From: Arenicella sp047625975
Lineage (GTDB): Bacteria; Pseudomonadota; Gammaproteobacteria; Arenicellales; Arenicellaceae
Assembly (NCBI GenBank): GCA_047625975.1
Contig: JBLHRL010000010.1
Location: forward strand, 3,159-67,158
Length of the DNA: 64,000 nucleotides
Direction: 5' to 3'
The notes under the pieces are model-generated. The model saw only the letters and a list, made by a program, of their open reading frames with translations, made no database searches and was not told where the DNA came from. Of this stretch, positions 63,619-64,000 are shown one piece after another. Position 1 is the stretch's first letter; each line of letters begins with the position of its first letter. Both the position numbers and the translations under genes were made by a program.

Positions 63619-64000
63619 CTCTAATAGACAGCAACGCAGATGAGAGTGGCTACTTACGGTCGGCTTAGGCTTGGTTTTTTTCTTAGCAGATCGTTTTAGT
63701 CTTGATGGGGGAGGTATCGGGCGGCGCCCAAGCGGTCGCACTGGGGTTTTGGTTGCTTTTAGCTTTTTTATTGTGCCTTCATTGATGTGTCGCAAACTCG
63801 AGCTTAACGATACATTCAGCGATCAAAGTCGATGATTCATAGTCTTGGTTCTTGGTGTATTAGTAGTGATTTTAAAATTAACTAATAGTGTGTTCTGGTT
63901 GCCGAGCTAGGCATAATTTAGTTCGCCAGACAGCCCGCCAGAAAACCGCGACCTTATTTTAAGTTTAAATTTTAAATGATGTTTTACGGCGCCAAATTTA

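Larger units (their letters stand above)
63291..64000. other. Right-end region without a confident gene
   Basis: About 700 bp. Two low-confidence ORFs exist: a 52-codon one at 63388-63546 (plus) and a 65-codon one at 63598-63795 (minus, TTG start, lysine/proline-rich, no clear ribosome binding site). A perfect 10-bp stem hairpin lies at 63595-63618. The ribH promoter should lie near 63300-63350. Confidence 0.5.

Noticed and set aside
63598..63795. 65-codon lysine/proline-rich minus ORF resembling a histone-like tail
   Set aside because: TTG start, no ribosome binding site, and its end falls in a perfect hairpin. Too weak to call a gene.
1..64000. Search by eye for tRNA, rRNA, CRISPR repeats, insertion sequences and prophage genes
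   Set aside because: No cloverleaf-like, rRNA-like, regularly spaced repeat, transposase or phage structural sequence was seen. A covariance-model scan could still find a small RNA.

Overview
The window looks like a chromosomal segment of a marine, polysaccharide-degrading gammaproteobacterium with moderate GC. The reasons are large TonB-dependent receptors, laminarin-type glycoside hydrolases, a complete leucine (liu) catabolic operon under a MerR regulator, an AddAB-like recombination pair and a riboswitch-controlled type II lumazine synthase. An Arenicella- or Alteromonadales-like host is plausible, but nothing here fixes the genus. No rRNA, tRNA, CRISPR array, insertion sequence or prophage was recognised.

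Layout. (1) 1-4.1 kb: an iron/heme uptake island. It has a truncated heme-binding ABC protein, a divergent hemoglobin-type TonB receptor with a Fur-like box between them, and a DUF6607-type secreted protein. (2) 4.1-6.4 kb: a gene-poor gap, then a MarR regulator with a membrane DUF4405-like protein. (3) 6.5-15 kb, minus strand: liuR-liuA-liuB-liuC-liuD-HMG-CoA lyase-thiolase, the route from isovaleryl-CoA to acetyl-CoA, with a perfect 16-bp palindrome upstream of liuR. (4) 15.2-38.1 kb: a beta-glucan (probably laminarin) utilisation locus. It contains three GH3 and two GH16 enzymes, a GPH-type sugar symporter, a LytS/LytTR two-component pair, a membrane-anchored AraC regulator and a 960-aa TonB receptor. 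Inside it sits a module of two flavin-dependent (tryptophan) halogenase homologues, a SapC protein and two JmjC/cupin-8 proteins. (5) 38.1-48.5 kb: TauE/SafE permease, short-chain dehydrogenase, AddB-like/AddA-like nuclease-helicase pair, Tas-type aldo/keto reductase, DoxX. (6) 48.5-55.2 kb: methyltransferase, a PHP-glycosyltransferase fusion, then a decayed stretch with a DUF2332 pseudogene (two frameshifts and a nonsense codon) and a small gene split over three frames, then a secreted phytase-like protein. (7) 55.2-63.3 kb: an Oar-like TonB receptor with a strong terminator, NupC-type nucleoside transporter, glycerophosphodiester phosphodiesterase, alanine/glycine:sodium symporter, and ribH behind an FMN riboswitch.

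How it works together. The locus at 15-38 kb reads as extracellular cutting of beta-1,3-glucan (GH16 lipoproteins), outer-membrane import (TonB receptor), further trimming (GH3 enzymes, one predicted lipoprotein and two predicted cytoplasmic), and inner-membrane uptake (GPH symporter), under one or both sensory regulators. The halogenase-SapC-cupin module inside it has no assigned role in sugar use. It is the best candidate in this window for an incompletely described system. Its co-location with TonB receptors is a known recurrent pattern; its chemistry in this setting is, to my knowledge, not established.
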